Assembly (NCBI GenBank): GCA_028015205.1
Contig: CM051515.1
Coordinates: 10,434,001-10,498,000 of the forward strand
From: Mytilisepta virgata
Taxonomy: Eukaryota; Mollusca; Bivalvia; Mytilida; Mytilidae
Length of the DNA stretch: 64,000 nucleotides
Direction: 5' to 3'
The position numbers were made by a program, and so were the translations under genes. The stretch's first letter is position 1; every line of letters starts with the position of its first letter. Below, one piece after another: positions 35,213 through 47,854 of the stretch. A model generated the notes under the pieces. The model saw nothing but the letters and a program-made list of their open reading frames with translations. It did not search any database and had not been told where the DNA came from.

Positions 35213-36630
35213 AACAAGAGACTCCCAAAAGCCTGAATCGTTCACCTGTTACTTTTAGTGTAGATCTTGCATCAATGATTATTTTTGCTATTTAATGTAT
35301 ACTGTTGCATTTTTCGTCTAAATATTGACTTGAACAGCTGAAATATAGAATCCTGAACCCAAATGTATATGGTTGCTATGGACCTTTTCAATAGCATTGA
35401 CTCTTGACTAACATTTTGACTTGTACAGTTAACTTATAGAGTCCTTAACCCAAATATATATGGTTTCTAGGGACTTTTTCATCGGTTGCTATTGACGTTG
35501 TCAATGGCATTGACTCTTGACCTTCCATTTTGACTTGAACAGATAAATTTTAGGGACCAGAACCAAATATATCTGATTACTAGGGACTTTTCCATCAGTT
35601 GCTATGGATGTATTCAATGACCTTGACCCTTGACCCTCCATATTGACTTGTAAATCTAAATTATAGGGTCCTGAATATAAATATATACGGTTGCTATGGA
35701 CTTTTCCAATGACCTTGTCTCTTTACCTTTCTTTTTGACTTGTACAGGTAAATTATACGGTCCTTAATCCAAATATATATGGTTGCTAGGGACATTTTCA
35801 TAGGTTGCGATGGATTTTTTCAATGACTTTGACTCTTGACCTTTATTTTTGACTTGTACAGGTAAATTATAGGGTCCTTAACCCAAATATATATGGTTGC
35901 TAGAGACTTTTTCATAGGTTGCTATGGACTTTTTCATTGGTTGATATGGACTTTTTCAATGACCTTGACCCTTCATTTTAGTTGTAAAACTACCATTTAA
36001 TTTATTTCAAGTTATCCTCTTAACATCTGTGAAAATATGTCAGACCATTATTTTTACTGATAATTACTGTTTACATGTAAATAATCTTTCAAGGGCAAAA
36101 ACTCGATAAGTGGTCAATTGAAGATTTTGGGCATTTGACTTATTTGTAGATATAACTTGCTGAACATTTTTGCTTTTTACAGTTTGTCTTTATCTATAAT
36201 AATATTCAAGATAATAACCTAAAACTGCAAAATTTCCTTAAAATTAACAATTCAGGGGCAATAACCCAACAAAGGGTTGACCGATTCGTCTGAAAATTTC
36301 ATGGCAGGTAGATCTTGACCTGATCTTGACCTGATCTTGACCTGATGAACATTTTTACACCTGTCAGTTTTGCTATAAAGCTTTTTTTTAGATATAAGCC
36401 AGAAACTGCACTTTACCCCTATGTTCTATTTTTAGCCATGGCGGCCATGTTTCATTACAAACAATCAAATAAAACACAAACTTTATTCTAGATACCCTAA
36501 GGATCATTGAGTGTAAGTATGGCTGTAATTGGTTCTGTGGTTTCAGAGGAGAAGATCTTTGAAAAAGTTTACGACGGACGTGATAGCAAAAGCTCACAAG
36601 TCCTTTTAGGACAGGTGAGCTAAAAATGCA
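35213..36630. mobile_element. Tandem-repeat-containing element with inverted ends
   Basis: Left end ACAAGAGACTCCCAAAAGCC, TCGTTCACCTG; right end TTTTAGGACAGGTGAGCTAA. The core has about six ~90-115 bp units (GACTTGTACAGGTAAATTAT, CCAAATATATATGGTTGCTA, GACTTTTTCATAGG). An 11-bp unit GATCTTGACCT repeats three times near 36310. No transposase. Confidence 0.75.
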
Positions 36631-39139
36631 CAAGGCAATTGAAAATGTTCACAATATCAATATAATTCTTCAAATTATGGCCAATATACAATGTCAATTA
36701 AAATCTACCACAGCAGTTGCATCCCAAGACTCCATGTCAACTCAAACAGCCAGCATTTCATCAGATAAGAAATTCATGTATGTAATTCAGATGGTTTGAT
36801 ATTTGGTATAATATCTGTGTAGAATTAAAATTATCAAATAAATTGACATGGAGGTGCGATCATTGCTATGGACATGAGCCATTATGTGGAGGTGCGTTAC
36901 AAAGAATGATTATCCCATAGAATTGAATAAGAATAAATTAACTGTAAACAAAACAAAAGGGAAAAATGATCCCATCAATCGGAAATATATCCTTAGGGAA
37001 AATACCTCATTACCTAATTATTTTATTGTTTAACCTTATCCGGGTCGCCCGCTTACTGCTACTGTCTACAGACCTTTTTTTCCAGCTTGCTCAAGATAGA
37101 ATGTACTCACCTTTCAGAGGAATATTTTTAAAATCTATGCGAAATTAAAATCCAAAATTATTTCATCGTCGTTTAGTTTAAATACTATTTTCTTAAACAA
37201 CTGTAGAATCTAACGAGATTATCCTGGCAGAAAATTTTTTTGAAATTCAGAAAGGTACTGAAAATATTGATAATGTTTTTCAGCATTTAGGAGAATCTAT
37301 ATCTTTTTTTTTTGTTGGTTTTGTTCATTTGTCTTTGTTCCACCAATGTACAACCAATGAGACTAGGAAATGTTACAACGCAGTGCGGAAAAAGCGATTC
37401 TTATTGTATAAATAAAAAATATGACTGAAAATGTAAAAAAAAATGTTTTTGGCTTAAAATTAGGATTTCACGATTTCTCAAATGCTAGCACATTTGCACT
37501 ATAATATGATACTTTATGTGGTAAACTGTGGAAATCAAATGGATTTTTGTTTAAATACCTGGAGTTTCCTCGTTTGTCATTTGTTAAACATTGTAAACAC
37601 ACTTGTTGTTGAATTAGCCATTTTTAAATTAATAAAAAAGAACAATTTAACCGGTAAGTCAGTTTTATCATGAAATAGGTACTCAGGGGCACATGTAGGA
37701 TATGAAAAGAAATATATGACATATCATTTTCTAAAAGTTCCTTTCCAAATTGCAAGGTGATTTCGCGTTTTGTGTATATTGTTTCTAGAAATACACATGA
37801 AATAATGTGATTAGAATTTCATATCCCGTTAAAAGTGAAAATTATATCTTTTACTGTATTTTAATGTTAAAATAAATTAGAAAAGGTTGTGTTCTTCGTA
37901 AATTATAAGGATATATAAACATTAAAACAAAGGAATTTCTGCAAATGAGCATTTAAATATATATTCTTTGTTTACCAAAGGGAAAAATGACATATTTTAA
38001 ATTTTCGAGTTGAATTTGTATGCTCTGGGGAACATATTTCTACTTTCATTTATGAAATATGCATGTTGCGAAAACGCTTATACCATAATATAACACTAAT
38101 ATATAATTTCATTTATGAACACGTAGTGCATTTTGTCTTTAGTTCCATGCAAACATTTCCCTCCAAAATAGTCAGCACATCGATGGGAAAAAATGACATT
38201 TATAAAGAAAAAGCTATACCTGTATCTATTTTAAAAAAATACAGCAGATTATAACATTGACAAAATACAAATAATATGACTTACGGTGTATCGTCACCCG
38301 ACCAGGTCTTGGTAAGATGGTTTCATTACAAACTACTTATAAGAGGGGAGTAGAAGACTTTTCAACCAATCAACCAACAGCTTATACCAATCATTTTCAT
38401 ATTTTTCCTGGTATAGTAATGAAGCTGTCACCACGAAAAAAATTTAAAAAAATTAAATTTTTGATGAACTTCCTATATGCAGCTGTATGTATGCCTAGCA
38501 GTGAACATTTTAAATGACCCTGTCATGTTAACATCCGCAAATAACACCTTAATGTCGGCATTTACATATAAATATGTGTCACGTATTATATTGTACGAGA
38601 GTAATACTCATCCGGTAAAGTAGTACGATAAATGAAAAAAAAAAAAAACAAATACAGATACGTTAACAAGAAACGAAAATATAAAAAAAACGTAAATAAA
38701 ATTTCATCAGTTAAACCGCCACCATTTTCATATGACAATGCCTTTACCAAGTCAGGGGAATGACCTATTTACCAGTACCAGATGTGCAAGTTTGTCGTGA
38801 TTTGATTATAACATTTTCCTTGGAATCCTCTGTTTTGTTATGAAACATTATTTAAAAGATACCTGTGTTTTCCTACCATGTATATAATGTAAAAGATGTT
38901 TTCTTTCACGAGGTATCATTTGTGCGCCCGACAGTTACACATATTTTGTTCATGGCTGATGTTTTTTTACATTTACCCAGCCAGGTTTTGTCCTGTTATC
39001 TGTTCAACTATATAATGCAGAACACCATTAACAAAATTTCAACGTTAGTAATACTCTTACATCTTAAACGTTCATTCCTGTCTTTTTCAAGGTTAATTTC
39101 TTTTGATTTTCTGCACCATCATAATAAAATAAGAATCCA
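36631..39139. other. No gene recognised
   Basis: Upstream of the lectin gene; could hold 5' UTR exons or promoter, but none can be pointed to. Short chance frames only. Confidence 0.5.
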
Positions 39140-39355
39140 AAGATAGTAATATTAGATATAGTAAATTTATACTATGCTGTATACGACGCATTTCAATGAG
39201 TTACCTCTCATCATCAGTATTAAAACCGAAACATTTGAAAGACCAAAAACCAAACTTATTTTAAACAAGAAGTACTCATTACCAAAAATATCGAAATAGG
39301 AAGCCAAATTTCAACTAAGGAGATCTACCATGTGCAATACAAGGAATGAATATAG
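39140..39355 (-). repeat. Inverted family B unit
   Basis: Reverse complement of the family B unit from GGTTCATTCC to the AGTATC tail: the plus strand shows CATTCCTTG inverted, AGGAAGCCAAATTTCA and TATACTATGCTGTATACGAC. Confidence 0.8.
39174..39220 (-). ncRNA. Hammerhead remnant B5
   Basis: On the minus strand: ATACTG, ATGATGA (C3 changed to A), GAGG/CATT, GAA, ATGCGTCGTAT, A, CAGCAT. Core change and stem II mismatch suggest it is dead. Confidence 0.6.
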
Positions 39356-39569
39356 ATTTACGGAAATTGATTAACGTATACACATACGCATACGACTACA
39401 ATTAATTAAAATTAAGGTGTCATCTCCAAATCGATACAAAAGAAAAAGTCGGGTTTCCAAAAAAATTTGTTTAGAAAAATAATTTACGTCTGCGCAATAA
39501 AAGCTGCATAAATTTCTACAACAGGTTCAAGATGGGCTTTCTGGTATGGCAAGCCGTTTTTATATTTAT

Positions 39570-40022
39570 TCAACTTTCAAAATATCTTATAAAGTTTAAT
39601 AAGATATCTTATAAACCATATGATATATCATTGTACCTAAATAAGATATCGTATAACCTAAACAATATATCTGATATATTATATAAGATGTCTTTGAAAC
39701 TGTTTATAAAAATATATTATTTAATAATTAAAATATCTTATTTAGGTTATAAGATATCTTATCTAGGTTATAAGATATCTTATTTAGTTAAAAATATATA
39801 CTGATTATTTCAAAAGATATCTTATAAACTATATAAGATATCTTTTATTTTAAAGATTCTTATCAACTAAATAAGATATCTAATTTAGTTTAAAAGATAT
39901 CATATACATTTAATAAGAAATCTTATAAAGTATATAAGATATCTTATTAGCTTCACATTGAATAAGATCTCATAAACATTACAAGATATCTTATTAAAAT
40001 TTATTAGGTATCTTGAAATTTA
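39570..40022. repeat. AAGATATCTT palindrome cluster
   Basis: Seven exact AAGATATCTT palindromes and several one-base variants, spaced ~15-60 bp, in an A/T background; flanks TTATTTAGGTTATAAGATAT recur. A short frame across it reads KISYLGYKISYLGYKISY only because of the repeat. Confidence 0.9.
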
Positions 40023-40164
40023 ATGAATATAAAAACGGCATGCTGGTCAAAGTCATACCAAAGACTTAAAAAAATTGCAATCTTCAGTTTCTTCGCTAAG
40101 TATTTAGGAGTAAAGCAAAATCTTTACCGTATTTCCTTTATTTCACGTTTAGATAATTTTATTA

Positions 40165-41110
40165 TAAACAAGAGGCTACCCGGACGGAGCCTGCATAGAT
40201 CAGCTGGATCTTATTTGCTATCTTAGCTAAACATTTTTAGTCAATGGACATAATTATGAAGAATAACGCATATGGTCAATAATCTTGTTTTTGCAATGAG
40301 TAGCAAGTCGTACATGGTACATTGCAATGATCATTCGTGACAATGTTCAATTTCAAGAGACAACTATATTCGTAAACGATGATCTAGGTAATCAGAAAAG
40401 GGACCGGGCAGCCATGTTTACTAGCAAAATGGACCTCGAATAGGACAAATTATTTGGCTCTTAATACGTATTAAATTCCAGAAAGTTTGGTACGAATCGA
40501 TCTAATTATTCTTAGGAGGAATTTTAAATGTATATCCCATATGGCTCAATATTAACTAAGTCAGACACATCCACCAGGTTTTATACTATTCTATTAAATT
40601 TTTCGTCAGAAGAATAATTTTTAGTACATTTCTCAAAGGTTCCATTGTGAAGTCTGACAAAAAGCAGTAACTTGGATTTCAAATCGGCAACTAAAAATCT
40701 GTTGGAAGAACATTTCAATGATCTCTCATGAGAACTATAAAATCCAATTGCAAAGTAATTTCAGAAATATTTTTTTAATTAAACGCATCAGAAAAGTCCC
40801 CCTGGTTGCCTTACGGCCACATTTGATGCAGAATGGTACCAAGGTCACACAAAATTATTCGATTCCTCATAAATATCACTTATAACTAACAAGTTATTTT
40901 ATTTAATCGTCCGACGTCAGAATTTTAAATGCATTTCACATTGTGTCCAATATTAACAAAGTCCGACAGTGGAATATTTCAAGTTTCTTTACATTCTGTT
41001 TAGTGATTCTCAAGAAAATCAAAACATACAAAGTTAATGGACAAGGGACGCCAGGTGATGACAATAGATCAAACTTCCCTTTGGCAAGTCAGCTAAAAAG
41101 ATGAACATGT
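40165..41110. mobile_element. Non-autonomous element with related ends
   Basis: Begins ACAAGAGGCTACCCGGACGG, AGATCAGCTGG and ends GGACGCCAGGTGATGAC...AAGTCAGCTAAAAAGATGAA, the same style of ends as the 35.2-36.6 kb element, with AT-rich interior containing two GTCCGACA/AAGTCAGACA-type units. Confidence 0.55.
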
Positions 41111-41990
41111 AGTCGACATTGCCTTTGTTTTATATATATTTTAAACAGAGGATTCTTTTTGCAAAAAAACATCACCAATAATTCAATTGTATAATTAATT
41201 TATAACATAGAGTGGAAACTACAAATGACATAGAACCACTTAATTTGACTCTGGGGTTGTCGTGGTCTCACTATCAGCTGTCTGGAAACGTCAAATTGTG
41301 GAATGGATTTTTGAAATTTTCGAAGTCTAAATTTTTTGTTGGCTAATAAATCTGAATGTGTCATCCAACAAATTATTCTTTATATTTTAATACTTCAAAT
41401 ATGATTCTGAAGGGAAAATTTCCAACAGGTACATGAAAAAACTCAGAAATTTGACAAAAATGTCCTAAAATTCGTATAACCATTATTTTAAAAAGTTTTC
41501 ATGAAATTTGTGCATATTTGATGCAAACCATTGATGTAATACTTAAACTAATAAAAGCTAATTGAAAGAAGTATCTCACGTTTCTATTGAAAATTTCAAA
41601 GGCAATTTTTTTTCTTTCTGAAGGACATGATTTAAAAAAGTCAGGTTAAACTGTGTTAGTTTCGACTTAGCTAGTTGTATCTGTCAGTCTGGTGATCAGA
41701 CCATTTAAATTGATCAAGGTACTCAAATTATAAAAAATCCGTTGTATCTGAGGTGTACAGATATTATTGCAACGATGAAAACCAGCATAATAAAAACGCT
41801 GTACATTTTGTGTATTAATTTCAGTATGGTATTGGTTAGTTTTTCACTTAATTGACCCATTGTTTTTTCTACCTTATTGTAATCATTATGTTAATGCGTA
41901 AACCTAACATGTAGCAATGAGAACTTTTCTCTCTGTTGCTTAATGATAAACGTTGTTAAGCAATGAAATATATGTACATATGTAAGGGGA

Positions 41991-41996
41991 TTTATT
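41991..41996 (-). terminator. Poly(A) signal AATAAA
   Basis: TTTATT on the plus strand, 23 bases past the stop codon of the unrecognised minus-strand exon at 42223-42020. Confidence 0.45.
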
Positions 41997-42019
41997 TCTG
42001 TCGCCTCTCTACCTTTGCA

Positions 42020-42223
42020 TTATAATTGATAACTCGAATACATGTAATTCAAACCGTTTCCGTATCCGATTGTTTCCTTCGGTAACGGCTTGTAGGCGAT
42101 ACGTTTCATATGCGCGTCAGCTGCTCCAAGAAAGAGAGAGCCAAACAAATTGTCGTTGTGGTTTGAGTTTGGATTATTCGGCTTAAATTGAAGTAAAAGA
42201 GGTAGATCTGCCATATTGTACAT
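42020..42223 (-). CDS. Unrecognised small protein or terminal exon
   Basis: Open frame ending in TAA at 42022-42020, with AATAAA 23 bases downstream (41996-41991), so this is probably a true 3' end. It can be read as a 64- or 67-residue protein from ATG (MADLPLLLQF... or MYNMADL...), or as a terminal exon starting after a polypyrimidine acceptor (ctcttttacttcaatttaag), giving PNNPNSNHNDNLFGS and so on. The C-terminal part (AHMKRIAYKPLPKETIGYG) has varied, CpG-containing codons unlike the surrounding AT-rich noise. No domain recognised and no function proposed. Confidence 0.45.
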   Translation of the reverse strand: MYNMADLPLLLQFKPNNPNSNHNDNLFGSLFLGAADAHMKRIAYKPLPKETIGYGNGLNYMYSSYQL

Positions 42224-43550
42224 GCTCTAATTGTGCCACATCAAGATCGGCTTGTCAGTGGTGGTTACATGTCGGCATACTGTTATTTCTATACGTTTTA
42301 TTTACAGGATGCATGTAGACATATTGTTATATCTATACGTTTTATTTACAGAATACTGTGGTTTTATGTATTTGTTGATAAATGTTTTTCAGTTATTGAC
42401 ATCAGTGTCTGACATATAAAATGTATCGAACATAAAGTATAAAATTATTAAGGGTAAGTTTATTTTTCTTGCCATCATTCGTCAGACAGATTGATCACAG
42501 CCGTTGGCTCATAGATTTTGCATGGTAAAACACGTAGAAAGTGTTAGTTTTTCCCTTTTTGACAAAATTTTGTAGCTTTATAATTTTTATATTTGACTTT
42601 ATCTTATAGTATCGTGAAAAAACAAAACGGCGTGTCCACTTGAACTAAATATTTTGTATATCTTCTTCCATCATGTGATGGTACTTACACAGATTAAAAA
42701 GTAGGTCATTTTAACGGATAGGTATAATTTAATTATGGTTTGAGTTCAGGTTGACATGCCATGCATTTTATCATTAAAGAAAATAAATAAAAAAAACTGA
42801 AATAGTATTGTTCAATAAAAAGGGGGAATAGGGCAAACGTTAAAGATTGATTGATTCATTAAGTGAAGATTTATATAGCAGATTTGTTTTTTTTTAAATT
42901 TTTAAATCTAATTGATAAAATGCATTTTTTTAATTCAGTTTACTTGTAGCCGTGCGTATTTCCTTAAAATTTAGGTACACGTAATATAAAAACGAAATAA
43001 AAAATAATAATTAATTGTGGAAAGTTGGTCATTCCGAACTACAAAGTGCAGATAGTTAATCAATCTGGACTAGATGTACAAGTTTTATGTGAAGTCTCTA
43101 CTGATAAATAGATATCTACATACTGTCTGTAAACCGCATTTCGTGGACCAGATATGTCATACTTTTAGTACCTTAATCAATTTCAGTCGTCTTATCACTA
43201 ACACAAATGAACATACATGATTTTGAGAGACAAAAAAACTACTTTCTCTATGCACTTTTCAATATCAAGGGATAAACATTTTTTTCTCTGAGGATTTATT
43301 AAATTATTACACTCCTGGGTTGCCCCAAAAAATGCATGAATAGATCATAAACATTTAAAATAATTATTTTATATATTAGTCAATTACTCAGTTAAATTTT
43401 TGTAAATTTTCAACTCTATTAGTGCATTTTTATATTAATTCACCATTCAAAATGTTATTTGCAGTATAAGATATATATGCCGAGTTTCCAATTCCTGTTA
43501 GTTAAAATTTGAAATTGATGGGAATGACCATGAGCTAAGTTGTTCTATGA
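42224..43550. other. No gene recognised, upstream of the Penelope-like remnant
   Basis: A short duplication (CTATACGTTTTATTTACAG twice near 42291 and 42340). No hammerhead motif found in front of the Penelope-like ORF. Confidence 0.5.
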
Positions 43551-45774
43551 ATAAATGTTGTTGTTAATTTATCTTCTAAAAACTTGACTGACGCTGAAAC
43601 ATCACTACTATCCAGAGGTTTGAATTTTTGCCCAACACCAGCAAAAATTAATGAACAGCAATTGTCAGATGATCTTGATCAATTCACTAGAAGGCTACGT
43701 ATCAAGGATTATTTCCATTCCAAAGAAAAGAACAACACCGAAGCTAATATCGATGAGTCAATTGACTCAGAGGACATAAACAATGCTAGACGTCCTATAC
43801 AACGTTTCAAAAAGAAAAGTAACTGGGTTCCTAAACCAAGTGAGAATACCACGCTGGAAGCCGTTATTGGTCTACTTAAATCAGACGTAAACCAAACTGC
43901 CGTTGTACACGACCCCGTTCATGACAACCTTACTACACATAAAAGATCAGCTCTCAAGAAACTTAAAGACAGAGACGATATAGTAATAAAACCTGCAGAT
44001 AAAGGCAGTGGAGTAGTTGTAATGGACAAAGTTGACTACATCCAAGAGGCGGCTCTCTAACGCTAGGTTTTATCAAAAGCTGACGTCAGATCCTACCATT
44101 GAATTCGCGCAAAAGATAACTGCAAGCCTTCAAGACATGCATGACAAAGGCTACATCGATTATGACACCTTCGAATATCTTAAGCCCGAAAAATCTAAAG
44201 CTGGTCGATTTTATCTTCTGCCTAAAATCCACAAGAAAAATAACCCGGGAAGACCTATTGTCTCAGCAAACGGTCATCCAACAGAAAAGATATCGGAATT
44301 CTTGGATTTCCATCTTCGGCCACTTGTTGAATCTTTACCATCTTACATACAGGATACCACCGATTATCTAAAAAAGATGAACAGCTTGAACCCTCTTCCT
44401 CATAACACCCTCATGGTCTCCATGGACGTGCTTCCTTGTACACCAACATACCACACGATGACGGCATCCTAGCTTGTAAAGAAATCTGGGAAAAACGGAC
44501 CATTCAAGAACCCCCTACTGAATGCTTAGTTGAGATGTTAACATTGGTCCTCAAACATAATAATTTCAATTTCAATGGAGAACACTACTTACAGGTGAAT
44601 GGTACAGCTATGGGAACGAAAATGGCTCCGTCGTATGCTAACATCTTTATGGGGAAACTAGAAAAACAAATTTTGGAATCTTCGGAAACACAGCCATTGT
44701 CTTGGTATAGATTTATAGATGATGTTGACATGAAGTGGACAGATACGGAAGAAAAATTGAACGTCTTCGTCGATCATGCAAACAGCGTCCACCCATCAAT
44801 AAAATTCACCCATGAAATATCCGAGACTAAAATTTCTTTCCTCGATACAACTACAACATTAGAAGACGGAGTAATGTCCACCGATGTTTATTCCAAATCT
44901 ACTGACAAACACCTATATTTGCCACCAAGCAGTTGTCATCCCAAACACTGCTACGACAGTATCCCATATAGCCAGGCTCTCCGAATTAAACGCATCTGTT
45001 CCTCTCCTATAACAACAGCACAACGTCTTGGTGAACTACGTGGTCATCTTAAAAATAGAGGGTATACACACCAACGCATACAAGACGGCTTCAAAAAAGC
45101 TAACCGCTTCAGTAGAGACAATCTCTTAGAATATAAAGAAAAAGAGACCACCAACAGAATCCCGTTCGTTACAACATACCATCCTAGCCTTCGCAATGTC
45201 TCTAGTACCATCAGGACACACTGGAAAGAATTCGAAAAACACCCCGAACTTTCCAGACTTTTCCCAGAACCCCCAGTTCCGGCGACCGAAAAGCCTGAAA
45301 GACATTCTTGTACGAGCTGATATCACTAGCAAGATGTCTTCATCAATTGGCCAATGTCAGGCTTGTTCAGACAAAAGGTGTAAGACTTGCTCCCAGATCA
45401 TATGTACACAGAGCTTTAAAAGTCACACAACAGCCAAAGATTACAAAATATTTTGCACTGTCAACTGCAAATCTAGCAACGTGATCTACATGTTGGAGTG
45501 TGGGATTTGTAATCTGCAGTACATTGGAGAAAGTAAGCAAGCTTTCAACAAAAGAATGAACGGCCATAGAAGTGACATAACAAAGAAAGACTTTCTACCC
45601 GTCAGCCAACACTTTCGGTCGTCTGGACACAATCCTGGGGACTTTGGTAAAATGAAAGTTTCTATAATAGAACAAAATTTGATTTGGAGTGATCAAGAAA
45701 GGTAGACAAGAGAAAGCTTCTGGATAAAAGAACTAGACACCTTATATCCAAGGGGAATAAATAAAAAGAAATAA
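43551..45774 (+). pseudogene. Penelope-like element ORF: reverse transcriptase plus GIY-YIG endonuclease, decayed
   Basis: Read in four frame blocks: 43551-~44055, ~44045-~44430, ~44432-~45280, ~45275-45774. Block 1 has [12 protein letters not shown]; block 2 has FYLLPKIHK and GRPIVSANG; block 3 has [10 protein letters not shown] (motif A), GTAMGTKMAPSYANIFMG (motif B) and RFIDDVDMKW (catalytic DD); block 4 has paired cysteines (CQAC, RCKTC), then VIYMLECGIC, LQYIGES and RMNGHRSD, the GIY-YIG endonuclease. This set and order is diagnostic of Penelope-like elements. The stop at 45703-45705 is in frame before the usual C-terminal FWIKELDTLYPRGIN. The break near 44431 looks like a single-base loss in motif A. 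There is no ATG in the first block and a stop lies just upstream, so the 5' end is truncated. No hammerhead motif was found beside this copy. It cannot make a full protein. Confidence 0.93.
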
Positions 45775-46049
45775 ATTTGTCAATTGATACAGATATTGAA
45801 AAATCCTTTTTTATTGTTATTTCCAAGTGCTTTTTTTTTCGTGTACTTTTTCATTTGTTATAATGTTATAATTGTGTAAAATAATTCTCTACCTTATGAT
45901 AAAGGATTATTTATTTGAATGTTTGTTTACATGCGTTGCCACTAACGAGGAAGATCAAGATCACGATTAGCCATATTGTTTTCTACACGTAATTAATTAG
46001 TCATTTCGCAACGACTTGTTTTTTGATGTTGTTTTGCAACTTTTTAGAC

Positions 46050-46052
<3 letters not shown>
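45775..46052 (+). mobile_element. Probable 3' tail of the Penelope-like element
   Basis: AT-rich untranslated stretch between the ORF end and a long TA microsatellite. Insertion next to simple repeats would suit a retroelement, but I cannot define the exact 3' boundary or a target duplication. Confidence 0.4.

Positions 46053-46112
<60 letters not shown>
46053..46112. repeat. (TA)n microsatellite
   Basis: About 30 uninterrupted TA units directly downstream of the Penelope-like remnant. Confidence 0.98.
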
Positions 46113-46116
<4 letters not shown>

Positions 46117-46753
46117 GTATAATTCTGGCAATTACAGTTGCCTGCATGCATAATCAAAAACTGAAATCAATATAAGTATATATACCACAGCTATAATTTG
46201 TATTATGGAACATCATTTTTTTAAAATTTAGGACAATTAGCAGCTAATTGAAATGGATGCTAATTTTTGTTGTGAATTTACACAATTTATAGTCAATCGT
46301 TTCTTCACAAACTGAATTCTTCCAATAAAAGACTTCAGACATATTATATGTGACAATGAGTGCAGCTGAAATATTCATTTAATTTCTTTATTTTCCTATT
46401 ATTATATTATTATACAATAGCCATGTTTTGATGATCGTTGCCAATTTTGATAATTTAATCCATACACAAATTGAAGTGCATTATGTGTATAGAATTCCAA
46501 TTCGCAGAAACATCGCAAGAAACCATATAAGGTTATCTATGTTTGCGGGATGATTGCAGGAACCAATTCAAGGCTATCTACGTTTGCTGCAGATATGATG
46601 CAACCATCTGGTTAAAATATTTCTGCGACTTTGCTGCGATGTTCGCAGAAACATCGCAGAAGCCATATAAGAGATTTTATTAGTTTGTGGTCAGTTTGCG
46701 TCAATACTAATTAGCATGGTGAACATATTGCAGCATGCCTGCAGACTTGCCGC

Positions 46754-46783
46754 AATGTTTGCAGCAAGCTTGCTGCAAACATT
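46754..46783. repeat. Perfect 30-bp palindrome
   Basis: AATGTTTGCAGCAAG followed directly by its inverse, centred on AAGCTT. It lies in a region of TGCAGCAAAC/TTTGCTGC-type words (46500-46790), perhaps a collapsed foldback element. Confidence 0.95.
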
Positions 46784-47854
46784 CGCAGGAAGGCTTATAT
46801 TTCGGTAAGAGTTATAATTTTAACTCCATTTGTAACACGTTAAAAAATTTAGATCAGTCTGTCGGCAGAAAGCAGGGTGCATTATATTCATATCACACGA
46901 ACATGTTCTTGCCCTGATATGCATGTAATAATTGCCCTTGGAGGTAAACAAGGAATCAACAGTGTAACAAGTATAAGATTTTTTTTTGTCATTTTTTACC
47001 CTTAATTCTGTATTTCTTTACATGTTAATTCATGTTACCTATTTTCTTTGCACGAACATGCAAAATGCATGTTTTTATAATGTATTTATGTTTACAGATT
47101 TATAATTTTGATTTTAGACAGGGAAATCTATTATACTTTCTAATAGATGTGACTAATATACTCAAAATAACTACTGCATTTCACACATTTACATGTAGAT
47201 TTGTGTCGGTAATCTTCCTTTTATGAAGTTCTGTTGTATCTTTATGGTAATTTACATACAATGTATGGAATGTTCCAACGCATGGATCGTATCTTTGCGT
47301 CTCAGAAGACACTGAATATATCCCTGGCTTTCTCTCTCATTAACTATAGTTAGCTATTTTCTATACATTATGATGCAGTTATATTGTTTTCCGTCATGAC
47401 AAAATTGGGAAATAACAGGTCCCCGAACAGTTTTCAAACATAGATGTCTAGTATTCAAAGATAGAGGGCTACAATTGTTGGCAATATTATTTAAGGCTAA
47501 CGAAAACCTTCAACCTCATACCTTTTTGATAGTCAGCCTTTCAACGATAGCTAGAAATACGTCAAATGGCTTTCAATTTGACGTTTTTTACTGGCTATTT
47601 TTAACTATTGCCTGAAGGGGACTGTAACTAGCACAAAAAACCTGGATTGAAAACGGATGTTTATTTCGTTAACAGCACCAAACGCATAACGCCTATCATA
47701 TATTCAAATCGTATGCAAATGTTCATTATTTACTAATGTATATTTATTTATTTAGTTCTTATTCATCTTTATTAATTAAGTTCTTATTCATCTTTATTTA
47801 TTAAGATCTTATTCATGTTACAGGCTTTTTCCTTTGGTTTTGTTGTTTTGTCAG

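Noticed and set aside
39532..39804. Plus-strand frame rich in KISYLGY
   Set aside because: Translation of the AAGATATCTT palindrome cluster.
43584..43610. CTGACG...GAAAC near the start of the Penelope-like ORF as a hammerhead
   Set aside because: Only a partial core match, no stem I or stem II pairing, and it lies within the conserved coding frame.
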